From Pelomonas caseinilytica (GTDB lineage Bacteria; Pseudomonadota; Gammaproteobacteria; Burkholderiales; Burkholderiaceae_C): DNA of 64,000 nt. Below, piece by piece: positions 8,957-18,244 of this stretch. Under the pieces are notes generated by a model. That model saw only the letters and a list, made by a program, of their open reading frames with translations, was not told where the DNA came from and searched no databases. The translations under genes were made by a program, and so were the position numbers. The stretch lies in assembly GCF_021353235.1 (NCBI RefSeq), contig NZ_JAJTWT010000002.1, positions 496,001 to 560,000 of the forward strand, written 5' to 3'. How positions within the stretch are numbered: position 1 is the first letter of the stretch; each line of letters begins with the position of its first letter.

Positions 8957-9577
8957 ATGGAATACCCCGGCAATCTCTTCGTCGTCGCCGCACCCAGTGG
9001 TGCCGGCAAGTCCAGCCTCGTCAAGGCCCTGCTCGAACTCGACGCCCGCCTGGCCGTCTCCATCTCCCACACTTCCCGCGCACCGCGGGGTCAGGAGCAG
9101 CACGGCCGGGAATACTGGTTCATCACCCCGGAGGAATTCCGCGCCATGGCCGAGCGAGGGGATTTCTTCGAATGGGCCGAGGTGCATGGCAACCTCTATG
9201 GCACGTCCCGCGCCGGCATCGAGAGCCGGCTGCAGGGCGGCGAGGACGTGGTGCTGGAGATCGATTTCCAGGGCGCCCTGCAGATCAAGCAGCTCTTTGC
9301 GCACGCCGTGCTGATCTTCATCCTCCCGCCGAGCTGGGACGAACTGCGGCTGCGCCTGGCCCGCCGAGGCGACACCGAGCCCGAGGTGATCGCCAAGCGC
9401 ATGAACAATGCCCGCCTGGAAGTGGCCCAGGCCCAGCACTTCGACTACATCGTCGTCAACGCGGTGTTCGACACCGCCGTCTTCGACCTCAAGACCATCG
9501 TCCACGCCCAGCGGCTAAAATACGCGGCTCAGCGCCGCAACCGCTCGGCGGTCTTTCAGGCGCTCGATCTGCCCTGA
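8957..9577 (+). CDS. gmk: Guanylate kinase
   Basis: A 206-residue guanylate kinase that converts GMP to GDP. The P-loop APSGAGKSS lies at residues 12-20, and the GMP-binding region [11 protein letters not shown]...GREYWF is intact, as are [17 protein letters not shown] and [10 protein letters not shown]. Length is normal. The 166 bp before it contain no gene. It is followed after 33 bp by rpoZ and then spoT, the conserved gmk-rpoZ-spoT order in Proteobacteria, which ties GTP supply to ppGpp metabolism. Confidence 0.97.
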   Translation: MEYPGNLFVVAAPSGAGKSSLVKALLELDARLAVSISHTSRAPRGQEQHGREYWFITPEEFRAMAERGDFFEWAEVHGNLYGTSRAGIESRLQGGEDVVLEIDFQGALQIKQLFAHAVLIFILPPSWDELRLRLARRGDTEPEVIAKRMNNARLEVAQAQHFDYIVVNAVFDTAVFDLKTIVHAQRLKYAAQRRNRSAVFQALDLP

Positions 9578-9610
9578 TCGCGCTCCGACCCGCATCTTTC
9601 AAGGAACACC

Positions 9611-9814
9611 ATGGCCCGCATCACCGTCGAAGACTGCCTGCAGAAGATCCCCAACCGCTTCCAGCTCGTGCTGGCCGCCACCTACCGCGCCCGCATGCTG
9701 AGCCAGGGCCACAGCCCCCGCATCGAGAGCAAGAACAAGCCGGGCGTGACCGCGCTGCGCGAGATCGCCGCCGGCGAAGTGGGCGTGGAGATGCTGCGCA
9801 AGGTTCCGGTCTAA
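9611..9814 (+). CDS. rpoZ: RNA polymerase omega subunit
   Basis: A 67-residue omega subunit with the family N-terminus ([19 protein letters not shown]) and the conserved [16 protein letters not shown] motif. It assists RNA polymerase assembly and forms part of a ppGpp site. A clear ribosome-binding site (AAGGA) precedes the ATG. Located between gmk and spoT as in most Proteobacteria. A stem-loop follows 20 bp after its stop. Confidence 0.97.
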   Translation: MARITVEDCLQKIPNRFQLVLAATYRARMLSQGHSPRIESKNKPGVTALREIAAGEVGVEMLRKVPV

Positions 9815-9834
9815 CCCGAAGTTTCCCCAGCATG

Positions 9835-9856
9835 ACGGGCGTCCTTGGACGCCCGT
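9835..9856 (+). terminator. Stem-loop after rpoZ, probable terminator or attenuator
   Basis: A perfect 10-bp stem (ACGGGCGTCC / GGACGCCCGT) with a 2-nt loop sits between rpoZ and spoT. It is followed by only a short pyrimidine run (TTGCCTTT), so it is a weak intrinsic terminator at best and may reduce read-through into spoT. Confidence 0.5.
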
Positions 9857-9886
9857 TGCCTTTGGGGCATAGGCTAAATTCGCCCC

Positions 9887-12145
9887 ATGGCCCAACGCTC
9901 CCTCACCGCTTGGTTCACGCTGCCCGGTCTGCGCCAGGCGGCGCCTCCGACCACGGCGGAGGCGGCTTCGTTCGACGCCCTCCTGCCCAAGCTCGGCTAC
10001 CTGAGCAAGGCGGAGGTCAAGCGCGTGCGCGAGGCCTACAAGTTCGCCGACGAATCCCACCTCGGCCAGAAGCGCGCCACCGGCGAGCCCTACATCACCC
10101 ACCCCATCGCGGTGGCCGGCATCTGCGCCGAATGGCGGCTCGACGTGCAGGCGCTGATGGCCGCGCTGATGCACGACGTCGTCGAGGATTGCGGCGTTTC
10201 CAAGGCCGAGCTGATCGAGCGCTTCGACGCCACCACCGCCGACCTCGTCGACGGCCTCACCAAGCTCGACAAGCTGCAGTTCTCCACCAAGGAGGAGTCG
10301 CAGGCCGAGTCCTTCCGCAAGATGCTGCTGGCGATGGCGCGCGACCTGCGGGTCATCCTCATCAAGCTGGCCGACCGCCTGCACAACATGCGCACCATGG
10401 GCGCGATGGCGCCGCACAAGGCCCGCCGCATCGCCCGCGAGACCTTCGACATCTACGCGCCCATCGCCCACCGCCTGGGGCTGAACCAGACCTTCCGCGA
10501 GCTGGAGGACCTGTCCTTCCAGTACTTCCATCCATGGCGTTATGCCGCGCTGTCCAAGGCGGTGGCCAAGGCCCGCGGCAACCGGCGCGACCTGGTCTCG
10601 CGCATCGAGGGCGAGATCCGCTCGGCCTTCGCCAAGGCCAACCTCCGCGTGGAGGTGCACGGGCGCGAGAAGACCGTCTATTCGATCTACAAGAAGATGC
10701 GCGAGAAGGGGCTGATGAGCTTCGCCCAGGTCAGCGACATCTTCGGCTTTCGCATCCTCACCGAAGAGCCGCTGCAGTGCTACACGGCCCTCGGCGTGCT
10801 GCACCAGCTCTACAAGCCGCAGGCGGGTCGCTTCAAGGACTACATCGCCAACCCCAAGGACAACGGCTACCAGTCGCTGCACACGACGCTGATGGGGCCG
10901 CTGGGCACGCCGCTGGAGTTCCAGCTGCGCACCGAGGGCATGCACCAGATCGCCGAGCAGGGCGTGGCGGCGCACTGGATCTACAAGAGCCGCGGCAAGC
11001 AGGCCTCGGCGTTGATCGCCCAGCAGGCCAATGCGCGCTGGCTGCAAAGCCTCATCGACATCCAGGACGAGACGCGCGACGCCAACGAATTCCTCGAGCA
11101 CGTCAAGATCGACCTCTTCCCGGACGCGATCTACGTCTTCACGCCCAAGTCCAAGATCATGGCCCTGCCCAAGGGGGCCACGCCGGTGGACTTCGCCTAC
11201 GCCATCCACTCCGACGTCGGCGACCACTGCGTGGCCGCCCAGGTCAACGGCGAGGCCGTGCCGCTGCGGGCCGAGCTCAAGAGCGGCGACATCGTCGAGG
11301 TCATCACGGCGCCCGGCGCCAGCCCCAACCCCGCCTGGCTGAGCTTCGTGCGCACCGGCCGGGCGCGCTCCAAGATCCGCCATTACCTGAAGGACCTGGA
11401 GCAGGAGGAGTCGCGCGAACTGGGCGAGAAGATGCTGGCCCAGGCCATGCGCGTGGAGGGCCTGGCCTTGCCCAGCCTGGAGGTGGACGACCCGGCCGCC
11501 GCCATCTGGCACGACCTCGCTGCCTGGGCGGGCAGTGCCGGCACGGAACAGCTGCTGGTCGACATCGGCGCCGGCCGCAAGATCGCCGCCATCATCGCCA
11601 AGAAGCTGGCCCGGCTGATGGCCGCCCAGGGCCAGAAGCCCGACGCCCTGGCGCTGACGCTGGGCCGCTTCGCCGAGGCGCCGCCCGACCAGGGCAGCGT
11701 CACCCTCGACGGCAGCGAAGGCGCCTCGGTGCAGCTGGCCAGCTGCTGCCGCCCCATCCCCGGAGACGAGGTGCGCGGCTACCTCGGCCGTGGCGAGGGA
11801 CTGATCGTGCACACCTGCGACTGCCAGGTCGGCCGGCGCCTCTTCCAGCGCGACAGCGAGCACTGGATCCAGGTCGAATGGGCGGAGGAGCTGACACGCA
11901 GCTTCGAGGCCGGCATCACGCTGCTGCTGACCAACGGCAAGGGCGTGCTCGCCCAGGTCGCGCAGGCCGTGGCCCAGGCCGAGGCCGACATCACCCACAT
12001 CTCCATGACCGACGACGCGCCGGCGCGCGAGACGGCCGAAATGAACCTGCTGATCGCCGTGCGCGACCGCCTGCATATGGCCGACGTCCTGCGGGTGCTG
12101 CGCCGCACGCCCGCCGTGCAGCGGGTATGGCGCGTGAAGCCGTGA
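9887..12145 (+). CDS. spoT: Bifunctional (p)ppGpp synthetase/hydrolase (SpoT/Rel)
   Basis: A 752-residue Rel/SpoT enzyme controlling the stringent response. The N-terminal HD hydrolase domain has its metal motif intact (HDVVED, residues 96-101), so hydrolysis should be active. The synthetase domain follows (GREKTVYSIYKKM...DIFGFRIL...NGYQSLHT). Then come a TGS domain around residues 395-460 (VFTPKSKIMALPKGATPVDFAYAIHS), a zinc-finger/helical region with the CCRPIPGD motif near 620, and a C-terminal ACT domain. The length is typical. It starts 72 bp after rpoZ. No monofunctional relA is present in the window. Start supported by a conserved N-terminal region. Confidence 0.96.
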   Translation: MAQRSLTAWFTLPGLRQAAPPTTAEAASFDALLPKLGYLSKAEVKRVREAYKFADESHLGQKRATGEPYITHPIAVAGICAEWRLDVQALMAALMHDVVEDCGVSKAELIERFDATTADLVDGLTKLDKLQFSTKEESQAESFRKMLLAMARDLRVILIKLADRLHNMRTMGAMAPHKARRIARETFDIYAPIAHRLGLNQTFRELEDLSFQYFHPWRYAALSKAVAKARGNRRDLVSRIEGEIRSAFAKANLRVEVHGREKTVYSIYKKMREKGLMSFAQVSDIFGFRILTEEPLQCYTALGVLHQLYKPQAGRFKDYIANPKDNGYQSLHTTLMGPLGTPLEFQLRTEGMHQIAEQGVAAHWIYKSRGKQASALIAQQANARWLQSLIDIQDETRDANEFLEHVKIDLFPDAIYVFTPKSKIMALPKGATPVDFAYAIHSDVGDHCVAAQVNGEAVPLRAELKSGDIVEVITAPGASPNPAWLSFVRTGRARSKIRHYLKDLEQEESRELGEKMLAQAMRVEGLALPSLEVDDPAAAIWHDLAAWAGSAGTEQLLVDIGAGRKIAAIIAKKLARLMAAQGQKPDALALTLGRFAEAPPDQGSVTLDGSEGASVQLASCCRPIPGDEVRGYLGRGEGLIVHTCDCQVGRRLFQRDSEHWIQVEWAEELTRSFEAGITLLLTNGKGVLAQVAQAVAQAEADITHISMTDDAPARETAEMNLLIAVRDRLHMADVLRVLRRTPAVQRVWRVKP

Positions 12146-12161
12146 CCCCCTCGACTGGCGG

Positions 12162-12731
12162 TCACCCCGGCTGCGGTGCCGGATAGCTCACGTCGACGAC
12201 TTCGATCTTCTCCACGCCGCCCGGCGTCACCAGCTGCAGCTCGTCACCCACGCGCGCTTTCAGCAAGGTGCGGGCGATGGGTGAGATCCAGCTCACCTCG
12301 CCGGCCAGGCTGTCCGACTCGTCGATGCCCTTGATGATGATCGTGCGCTCCTCGCCCTTGGCGTTGGCATAGGTCACCGTCGCGCCGAAGAAGATCTGCT
12401 CGGAACCGAAGTGGACGCTGGGGTCCACGACCTCGGCCACGTCCAGCCGCTTGGTCAGGAAGCGCAGGCGCCGATCGATCTCCCGCAGGCGCTTCTTGCC
12501 GTAGAGGTAGTCGCCGTTCTCCGAACGGTCGCCGTTCTTGGCCGCCCAGGACACCGTCTCGACCATCTTGGGCCGCTCCACGTCGATGAGCTGCATGAAC
12601 TCGGCGCGCAGCCGCGCATGGCCGGCCGGCGTCATGTAGTTGCGCGTGCCGGCCGGCAGCGCCGGCAGCGAGGGGCCGTCGCCATCGTCGTCGTCGGCCG
12701 CGTCGGGTTCCTTGGTGAAGGCCTTGTTCAT
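12162..12731 (-). CDS. greB: Transcription elongation factor GreB
   Basis: A 189-residue Gre factor that stimulates cleavage of backtracked transcripts by RNA polymerase. The coiled-coil N-terminal domain begins at about residue 31 (NYMTPAGHARLRAEFMQL) and has the GreB-specific NGDRSENGDYLYGKKRLREIDRR tip region; the C-terminal FKBP-like domain includes ATVTYANAKGEE and SPIARTLLKARVGDE. It is longer than the usual ~160 residues because of a poorly conserved N-terminal extension rich in aspartate (residues 9-20). It is convergent with spoT (16 bp apart) and divergent from the CaiB-family gene, with only 14 bp between their start codons. Confidence 0.95.
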   Translation of the reverse strand: MNKAFTKEPDAADDDDGDGPSLPALPAGTRNYMTPAGHARLRAEFMQLIDVERPKMVETVSWAAKNGDRSENGDYLYGKKRLREIDRRLRFLTKRLDVAEVVDPSVHFGSEQIFFGATVTYANAKGEERTIIIKGIDESDSLAGEVSWISPIARTLLKARVGDELQLVTPGGVEKIEVVDVSYPAPQPG

Positions 12732-12745
12732 GAGAGCATTGTCCG

Positions 12746-13798
12746 ATGCATGTCCCCTCCTCCGCCGGCCCGCTGTCCGGCCTCCGTGTCGTCGAAATGG
12801 CCGGCCTCGGGCCCTGCCCGCTGGCCGGCATGCTGCTGGCCGACCATGGCGCCCACGTCACCGTCATCGAGCGGCCAGGCGGCCAGGTGCTCGACACCGG
12901 CACGGCGCTGGACCGGGGCAAGCAGCGCACCTGCCTGGACCTCAAGACCGCCGGGGGACTGGCCGAAGCGCGCACCCTCATCGAAGGTGCCGACGCGCTC
13001 ATCGAAGGCTTCCGGCCCGGCGTCATGGAGCGCCTCGGGCTGGGCCCCGAGAGCTTCGCCGCCGGCCACCCGCGCCTCGTCTACGGCCGCGTGACCGGCT
13101 GGGGCCAAGCCGGCCCGCTCGCGCAGGCCGCGGGCCACGACATCAACTACGTCGCCATGTCCGGTGTGCTGTCTGTCGCCTCGCGCGCCGGCGCGGCGCC
13201 CAGCATCCCTGCGACGCTGATCGGCGACATGGGAGGTGGCGCGATGTTCCTCGCCTTCGGAGTGATGGCCGCCCTCTGGCAGGCCCGGCGCACGGGCCGC
13301 GGCCAGGTCGTGGATGCGGCCATGGTGGACGGTGTGGGGCTGATGTCCAGCCTGCTGCACTCCATGCGCGCCGCCGGCCACTGGAGCGACGCACCGGCGG
13401 ACAACTTCTTCCTGCACAGCTCGCCCTTCTACGACTGCTTCGAATGCGCCGATGGCCGCTTCGTTTCGCTGGGCGCCCTGGAGCCGCAGTTCTACGCCGA
13501 GCTGCTGCAGCGGCTCGGGCTCGACGACGTGGATCCCACTGCGCAGCACGACCGCAGCCGATGGCCGGCCCTGCGGGAGCGCGTGGCCGCGCGCATCCGC
13601 GAGAAGACACGCGACGAATGGACCGCACAGCTGGAAGGCAGCAACGCCTGCTTCGCCCCGGTGCTGAGCCTCGCGGAGGCCCCACAGCATCCGCATGCGC
13701 AGGCCCGCGGCAGCTTCTTCCGCGATGCCGAGGGGCGATGGATGCCGTCACCGGCGCCGCGCTTCTCGCCACTCGCCGGTTCGAGCGACGGCAGCTGA
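12746..13798 (+). CDS. CaiB/BaiF CoA-transferase family protein, alpha-methylacyl-CoA racemase-like
   Basis: A 350-residue family III CoA-transferase homologue closest in pattern to alpha-methylacyl-CoA racemase (AMACR). The N-terminal LSGLRVVEMAGLGPCPLAGMLLADHGA segment and the GHDINY motif are present. H131 and D161 have the same 30-residue spacing as the catalytic His/Asp pair of mycobacterial AMACR, which favours racemase over CoA-transfer activity. It would interconvert 2-methyl-branched acyl-CoA stereoisomers for beta-oxidation. It is divergent from greB with a 14-bp gap, so its promoter must lie within the greB coding region. Substrate not determined. Confidence 0.85.
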   Translation: MHVPSSAGPLSGLRVVEMAGLGPCPLAGMLLADHGAHVTVIERPGGQVLDTGTALDRGKQRTCLDLKTAGGLAEARTLIEGADALIEGFRPGVMERLGLGPESFAAGHPRLVYGRVTGWGQAGPLAQAAGHDINYVAMSGVLSVASRAGAAPSIPATLIGDMGGGAMFLAFGVMAALWQARRTGRGQVVDAAMVDGVGLMSSLLHSMRAAGHWSDAPADNFFLHSSPFYDCFECADGRFVSLGALEPQFYAELLQRLGLDDVDPTAQHDRSRWPALRERVAARIREKTRDEWTAQLEGSNACFAPVLSLAEAPQHPHAQARGSFFRDAEGRWMPSPAPRFSPLAGSSDGS

Positions 13799-13843
13799 CT
13801 CAGCCGGCCGGCCTAAAGAACGCAGAAAAAACGCAGAAAGGAA

Positions 13844-13875
13844 AACGGGTCAGATGCTTTCGCATCTGACCCGTT
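13844..13875 (-). terminator. 14-bp perfect stem-loop, probable terminator of tRNA-Arg
   Basis: The arms 13844-13857 and 13862-13875 are perfectly complementary, with a 4-nt loop (TTTC). On the minus strand it lies 15 nt downstream of the tRNA-Arg 3' end and is followed by TTTTCCTTT, consistent with an intrinsic terminator. In the plus direction it would also lie downstream of the CaiB-family gene. Two direct copies of AACGCAGAAA lie next to it (about 13819-13840). Confidence 0.65.
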
Positions 13876-13890
13876 CACTCTTCTTGTTAT

Positions 13891-13967
13891 TGGCGCGGCT
13901 GGCAGGATTCGAACCCACGACCCCTTGGTTCGTAGCCAAGTACTCTATCCAACTGAGCTACAGCCGC
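13891..13967 (-). tRNA. tRNA-Arg (anticodon ACG), CCA encoded
   Basis: A complete 77-nt cloverleaf on the minus strand. The 7-bp acceptor stem is GCGGCTG / CAGCCGC with discriminator G, and CCA is encoded at 13891-13893. The D arm contains GCTCAGTTGGATAGAG. The anticodon stem is CTTGG / CCAAG around the loop CTACGAA, giving anticodon ACG (inosine-modified to read CGN). The T arm holds TTCGAAT. It has its own promoter and a stem-loop terminator. Confidence 0.97.
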
Positions 13968-13978
13968 TGAAGCCTCAC

Positions 13979-14008
13979 AGTATAGCCAGATTTTTTGGCT
14001 CTCAGCAA
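13979..14008 (-). promoter_or_regulatory. Sigma-70 promoter of tRNA-Arg
   Basis: On the minus strand, -35 TTGCTG (14003-14008) and -10 TATACT (13979-13984) are separated by 18 nt. The -10 box ends 11 nt before the tRNA 5' end, a normal geometry for a tRNA with a very short leader. The surrounding bases are AT-rich compared with the rest of the window. Confidence 0.7.
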
Positions 14009-14088
14009 GAGTTCGGCGTTTTTTTGAAAAAACTTCCGGAGGCGTCGCATCGCAGGCCCCGCAAGGGCAGCAGAGCCACAGCGCCGTC

Positions 14089-15336
14089 TCAAGGCAGGCG
14101 CGCCGCGGCTTCGAAGCAGCGCGCGCGGCGGGCTTCGTCGCCCTCCTGCTCGGCCAGGGCCGCCAGGGCCAGCCAGCTGCGGCGGCGGGCGGCGCTGGGC
14201 ATGCCGGCATCCTCGGCCACCGCTTCCAGCATCAGCCGCGACTTGCCCCAGAGCTGGCGCTCCACGAGCGCATGGCCCAGCGCATAGGCCAACGAACGCT
14301 CGCGCGGGAAGCGGGACTGTGCCGATTCGAGGCGCTGCAGCCAGTCGGGGCCGCAGCCGGCGAGCACCGGCACCAGGGCATTGGCGAGGGCCGCACGATC
14401 GTCGGGCTGCAGTTCGGCCAGGTCGTCGAAGAAGGGGCGCAACCAGCCGCGGCCATCGTCCGGCGCGCCGAGCTGACCGGCACACTGAGCGGCACGGGCG
14501 GCGACCAGCGGGTCGCGGCGGTCGGCGGCGTCGAGTTGCTGCCAGACGGTGCGCAGCTGGTCGACGTCGCGGGCACCGTCCAGGGCCTCGAAGGCCAGCG
14601 AGCGCAGCAGGCCTTGGGCCGCGACCTTGGAGAAGGCCTGGTGCTTGGCGAGCAGCCGCGCCGTGCGCAAGGCGTCGAGCGGCTGGCGAGCCAGGCGCGA
14701 CGCCTGCAGGCGCAGGCGCAAGGCCTGGGTGCGACGGGCCACGCCGGGCGGCAGTTCGCCCAGCAGGCCGAGGGCCCGGGGCGCGTCGCGGTCGTCGAGG
14801 GCCCATTCCGCGGCCAGCAGCCGGGCGCCGTCCTCGTGGGCCCGGGCGCCGCCGTGGCGACGCGCCAGCTCCAGCGCCCGGTTGAGCTGCTCGTCGCGGT
14901 GCCGGCGATCCTGCAGGCGGTGGGCGCTGGCCGCGGCCAGCAGATGGGCCAGGGCCATGAAGGCCTGGTCGGCCGCCAGCTCGGGGGTGGCGGACTGGAT
15001 GTTGAGGGCCTTTTGCGCCGACTTCTGCGCGCGGCTGAAGCGGGCACCGAAGAACTCCACCAGGGCTTCGCGCAGGGCCAGTTGGGCACTGCGCTCGCGC
15101 TGGGCCAGCCGCCATTCGCGGGCCCGGCGCGGCAGCGTCGTGAGCGCCTCGATGGCCTGGATGGCCGTCACCAGCGCGAAGCAACTGGCCAGCAGCAGCA
15201 GCAGGAAGAGGTTGAGGGAGATGTCCAGCCGCCAGCCGGCCCAGTAGAAGCTGGCCAGGCCGTCGTTGGAACCCAGGGTCAGCGCCGCGACGACGGCGAC
15301 GGTGAACAGCAGGACCAGCCAGATGACGAGACGCAT
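14089..15336 (-). CDS. hemY: HemY-family inner-membrane TPR protein
   Basis: A 415-residue membrane protein of the HemY family, found at the end of hemCDXY operons. Two transmembrane helices lie at about residues 3-22 and 39-62 (LNLFLLLLLASCFALVTAIQ). A long soluble part follows, made of alanine- and leucine-rich TPR-like helices starting with ARFSRAQKSAQKAL. The family is linked to late heme synthesis but has no demonstrated enzyme activity. It is distinct from the protoporphyrinogen oxidase of Gram-positive bacteria that shares the name. It starts 14 bp after the hemX stop. Confidence 0.88.
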   Translation of the reverse strand: MRLVIWLVLLFTVAVVAALTLGSNDGLASFYWAGWRLDISLNLFLLLLLASCFALVTAIQAIEALTTLPRRAREWRLAQRERSAQLALREALVEFFGARFSRAQKSAQKALNIQSATPELAADQAFMALAHLLAAASAHRLQDRRHRDEQLNRALELARRHGGARAHEDGARLLAAEWALDDRDAPRALGLLGELPPGVARRTQALRLRLQASRLARQPLDALRTARLLAKHQAFSKVAAQGLLRSLAFEALDGARDVDQLRTVWQQLDAADRRDPLVAARAAQCAGQLGAPDDGRGWLRPFFDDLAELQPDDRAALANALVPVLAGCGPDWLQRLESAQSRFPRERSLAYALGHALVERQLWGKSRLMLEAVAEDAGMPSAARRRSWLALAALAEQEGDEARRARCFEAAARLP

Positions 15337-15350
15337 GGTGGGCTAGGGCC

Positions 15351-16505
15351 TCATCGACCCGCGGCTGCGGCGGTCAGTGCGGCCAGAGTGTCATCCGGCC
15401 GCGGCACGCTGACCTGGCGGGCCTGCCCCGCCACCTGGCGCAGCAGCTCGCCCACGCCGGCCACCTTGCGGGAACGCATGTCGAAGTAGCGGTTGAGCAT
15501 GTCCTGACAGTCGCGCAGGTCGGACTGCGCGGTGTCGAACTGGCGGCTGAGCAGGGCCAGCCGGGCGTTCAACAGGCGCAGCTTGAGGTTCTCGCGCAGG
15601 AAGAAGCTCTGGTCGGGCGAGATCAGCGCGGCCTCGGGGTGCTCGATGCGGGTCACGCGCAGCAGCGTCCTGGCTTCGCCCCAGACCACGCCCGTCCAGC
15701 TCGACAGCTGCTGGGACGCCTGCCACCACCACAGCGCCAGCTTGCCGTCCGCAGCGGCGGCGGCCTGCTCGCGCTGCAGCTTGAGGGCCCGCTCGCGTTC
15801 GCGGGCGGCTTCGCCGTTGCGGTCGTCGCCGCGCGGGCGCGGCGCGGCTTCGTTGCCCGAGACCAGCGGCAGCTCATCGGCCATGCGCACGACTTCGTCG
15901 AGCTTGATGGTCAGCGTGGAGACGTCGACGACCGCGACGGCCTTGACCCGGTCGAGGTCGCGAGCGACAGCGCGGCGCACGCCCTCCATGCGCGGCTGTT
16001 TGTAGCGCAGCAGGCGCTCGTCGGCCTGCTTGAGCGTGGCCACCAGCGGCTCGGCGCTGCCGGTGATCTGGGTCTGCTGCAGGGCCACGCGGATGGCCGC
16101 CTCGATGTCGCCAACGACGTTCTCGTCGCGCGAGCGGGACATGGACTGGATCAATTCCTCCAGCTGGCCGCGCTGCAGGGCCACCTCGGCCAGCCGCGCA
16201 TCCAGCAGCGAGACCTTGGCGGCGGTGTCGCGCACCAGCTCGGCCGACTGCTTGGCTGCCAGCCGCGCCTCGGTGGCCTGGGCCGCACTCGCCTCCTGGC
16301 GCCGCACCAGCTCCCGCTCCAGCGACTGCTGGCGCGACAGGCTCTGCCAGGCCAGGGCGAGGCAGGCCAGCAGGGCCACGCCCATCAGCGCGAGCAGCCA
16401 GGGCATCCAGCCCGGCAGGGCAATGGTCGGCGGCGCGGGCGTCGGGGGTGACGGGGGCGGGAGGGCCGCGGCTTCGGCGGGGATGGGCGGGGTCGGCTCG
16501 GTCAC
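15351..16505 (-). CDS. hemX: HemX-family protein (annotated uroporphyrinogen-III C-methyltransferase-like)
   Basis: A 384-residue protein of the proteobacterial HemX family. It has a short Pro/Ala-rich cytoplasmic N-terminus, one transmembrane helix at about residues 34-54 (WLLALMGVALLACLALAW), a coiled-coil region (about 55-125) and a periplasmic alpha-helical domain with the conserved WWWQASQQLSSW and RENLKLRLLNARLALLSRQFD segments. Databases often call it uroporphyrin-III C-methyltransferase, but no SAM-methyltransferase motif is visible, so I treat that name as historic. It is between hemD (16 bp) and hemY (14 bp) in the same operon. Confidence 0.88.
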   Translation of the reverse strand: MTEPTPPIPAEAAALPPPSPPTPAPPTIALPGWMPWLLALMGVALLACLALAWQSLSRQQSLERELVRRQEASAAQATEARLAAKQSAELVRDTAAKVSLLDARLAEVALQRGQLEELIQSMSRSRDENVVGDIEAAIRVALQQTQITGSAEPLVATLKQADERLLRYKQPRMEGVRRAVARDLDRVKAVAVVDVSTLTIKLDEVVRMADELPLVSGNEAAPRPRGDDRNGEAARERERALKLQREQAAAAADGKLALWWWQASQQLSSWTGVVWGEARTLLRVTRIEHPEAALISPDQSFFLRENLKLRLLNARLALLSRQFDTAQSDLRDCQDMLNRYFDMRSRKVAGVGELLRQVAGQARQVSVPRPDDTLAALTAAAAGR

Positions 16506-16521
16506 GGTGCGCCAGATTCTG

Positions 16522-17268
16522 TCAGAGGCCTTTCAGGGCCCGAGTCACCGCTTCAGGGTCCGGTCGCGCCAAAACCACAGGAGCGAAACCTGCCGCGCGG
16601 GCCGCTTCGGCGATGCGCCGATGGGTGGCGATGGCGCGCTGGCCGGCCAGGGCCAGGCCCTGCAGATGGCCCACGGCTTCGGCGCTGCTGAAGAGCCAGG
16701 CATGGCCCGCCGGATCGGCCTGCACGCGGGCCAGCAAGGCCTGCTCGGCGGCGTCCAGCCGGGGCCCTGTGCGGTGGTAAACCGTAACGGCCTGAACCTG
16801 CGCACCGGCCTGCGCCAGGCGCTCGGCCAGCCACTCCCGGCCGCCATCGCCGCGCAGCACCAGCACGCGGGCGCCGGCCCAGTCGCGCCGCGGCTCCAGC
16901 CGGGCCCACAGGTGTTCGGAATCGAGGCTGGCGGCGTCGGCGGCGGGCTGGACGATCCGTTCCGCCGGCACGCCGTGCTCAAGGAGGGCCTGGGCGCTGC
17001 CGGGGCCGACGCAAGCCGCCAGCGTGCCCGGCGGCCAGCCGGCGCCCTCGGCGCGGGCGAAGAACTGCTCGACGGCGTTGGGGCTGACGAAGACGGCCAG
17101 GTCCGTGTCGGGCAGCCCGGCCCAGGCGGCATGCACGGGGCCGGCGTCGCGGGCTGGCAGGATCTCGATCAGCGGCAGCGCCGCCGCGTCGACCCCCAGC
17201 GCGGCCAGCCGCGCGAGCCAGGCCGCGCACTGGGCACGCGGCCGGGTGACGATCAGCTTGACGGTCAT
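16522..17268 (-). CDS. hemD: Uroporphyrinogen-III synthase
   Basis: A 248-residue uroporphyrinogen-III synthase, which closes hydroxymethylbilane into uroporphyrinogen III with inversion of ring D. Sequence conservation in this family is low; recognised parts are the N-terminal [14 protein letters not shown], the [12 protein letters not shown] motif, and [32 protein letters not shown]. Start at 17268 overlaps the hemC stop (ATGA, 17265-17268). Position directly after hemC confirms the call. Confidence 0.93.
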   Translation of the reverse strand: MTVKLIVTRPRAQCAAWLARLAALGVDAAALPLIEILPARDAGPVHAAWAGLPDTDLAVFVSPNAVEQFFARAEGAGWPPGTLAACVGPGSAQALLEHGVPAERIVQPAADAASLDSEHLWARLEPRRDWAGARVLVLRGDGGREWLAERLAQAGAQVQAVTVYHRTGPRLDAAEQALLARVQADPAGHAWLFSSAEAVGHLQGLALAGQRAIATHRRIAEAARAAGFAPVVLARPDPEAVTRALKGL

Positions 17269-18191
17269 CCGGGCAGGTAGGAGCCAGCGCCCAGCTCGTG
17301 CAGGCGCTGCGCCGCCTGCTGGCCGAGGCTGCGCGCCGCGGCGACGTCGCCCACGGCGGCCGCCACGCTGGAGCGCAGCAGCGGCGAGGCGTGCAGCTCG
17401 GCGTGGCCGAGCGCCGCGTCCAGGCACAGCGTGCTGCCCTGCCAGTGGGCATGGGCGGCCAGCGGCAGGCTGCAACTGCCGCCAAGGGCCCTCGAGACGG
17501 CGCGCTCGGCTTCGCAGGCGAGCAGCGTCGGCGTATGGGCCAGCCGGCCCAGGGCGGCGGCCAGGCCGGCGTCGTCGGAGCGGATCTCCAGGCCCAGCGC
17601 GCCCTGCCCCGCGCAGGGCAGCATCTGGCCGACGTCGAAAAGGGCCCGCACGCGGGCGCCCAGGCCCAGGCGCTTGAGCCCCGCGGCGGCCAGGACGATG
17701 GCGTGATAGCCGCCCTCGTCGAGCTTGCGCAGCCGCGTGTCGAGGTTGCCGCGCAAGGGCTCGACGCGCAGGTCGGGCCGCAGGCTGAGCAGCTGCGTGA
17801 CGCGGCGCAGGCTGGAGCTGCCGACGACGGCGCCCTCGGGCAGCTCGGCCAGCGAGGCGTAGTCGTTGGAGACGAAGGCGTCGCGCGGGTCTTCGCGCTC
17901 CAGCACCGCGGCAAGCATGAAGCCCTCCGGCAGCTCCATCGGCACGTCCTTGAGCGAGTGCACCGCGAGCTGGGCGCGGCCGTCGGCGAGGGCCGCTTCC
18001 AGCTCCTTCACGAACAGGCCCTTGCCGCCGATCTTGGACAGGGTGCGGTCCAGGATCTGGTCGCCGCGTGTCGTCATGCCCAGCAGGGTGGCGCTGACGC
18101 CGAGTTCGCGGGCCAGGCGGTCCCGTACATGTTCGGCCTGCCACAGCGCGAGGCGGCTCTCGCGCGTGGCGATCGTGATGGAATTGCTCAT
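17265..18191 (-). CDS. hemC: Porphobilinogen deaminase (hydroxymethylbilane synthase)
   Basis: A 308-residue enzyme that polymerises four porphobilinogens into hydroxymethylbilane. The N-terminal [17 protein letters not shown], the catalytic aspartate region (AVHSLKDVP), arginine-rich substrate-binding SSSLRR and RGNLDTRL, and the [10 protein letters not shown] motif are all visible. The cysteine that carries the dipyrromethane cofactor is C240 (GGSCSLP). The start at 18191 ([10 protein letters not shown]) matches the family; a longer form from 18230 lacks conservation. First gene of hemC-D-X-Y. It is divergent from a small monooxygenase-like gene, with 53 bp between starts. Confidence 0.97.
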   Translation of the reverse strand: MSNSITIATRESRLALWQAEHVRDRLARELGVSATLLGMTTRGDQILDRTLSKIGGKGLFVKELEAALADGRAQLAVHSLKDVPMELPEGFMLAAVLEREDPRDAFVSNDYASLAELPEGAVVGSSSLRRVTQLLSLRPDLRVEPLRGNLDTRLRKLDEGGYHAIVLAAAGLKRLGLGARVRALFDVGQMLPCAGQGALGLEIRSDDAGLAAALGRLAHTPTLLACEAERAVSRALGGSCSLPLAAHAHWQGSTLCLDAALGHAELHASPLLRSSVAAAVGDVAAARSLGQQAAQRLHELGAGSYLPG

Positions 18192-18244
18192 GCTCCGATT
18201 ATCGAGGCGGGACAATCGGCCGGAATCCAAAGGAGGAGGCTTCG

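Noticed and set aside
9599-12076. 825-residue antisense open frame over spoT
   Set aside because: It is a shadow of GC-rich coding sequence: low-complexity Gly/Ala/Val/Gln/Leu content, no family motif, and spoT in the other strand is fully supported.
15351-16505. True uroporphyrinogen-III C-methyltransferase
   Set aside because: No SAM-binding methyltransferase motifs; membrane helix plus coiled coil fits HemX instead.
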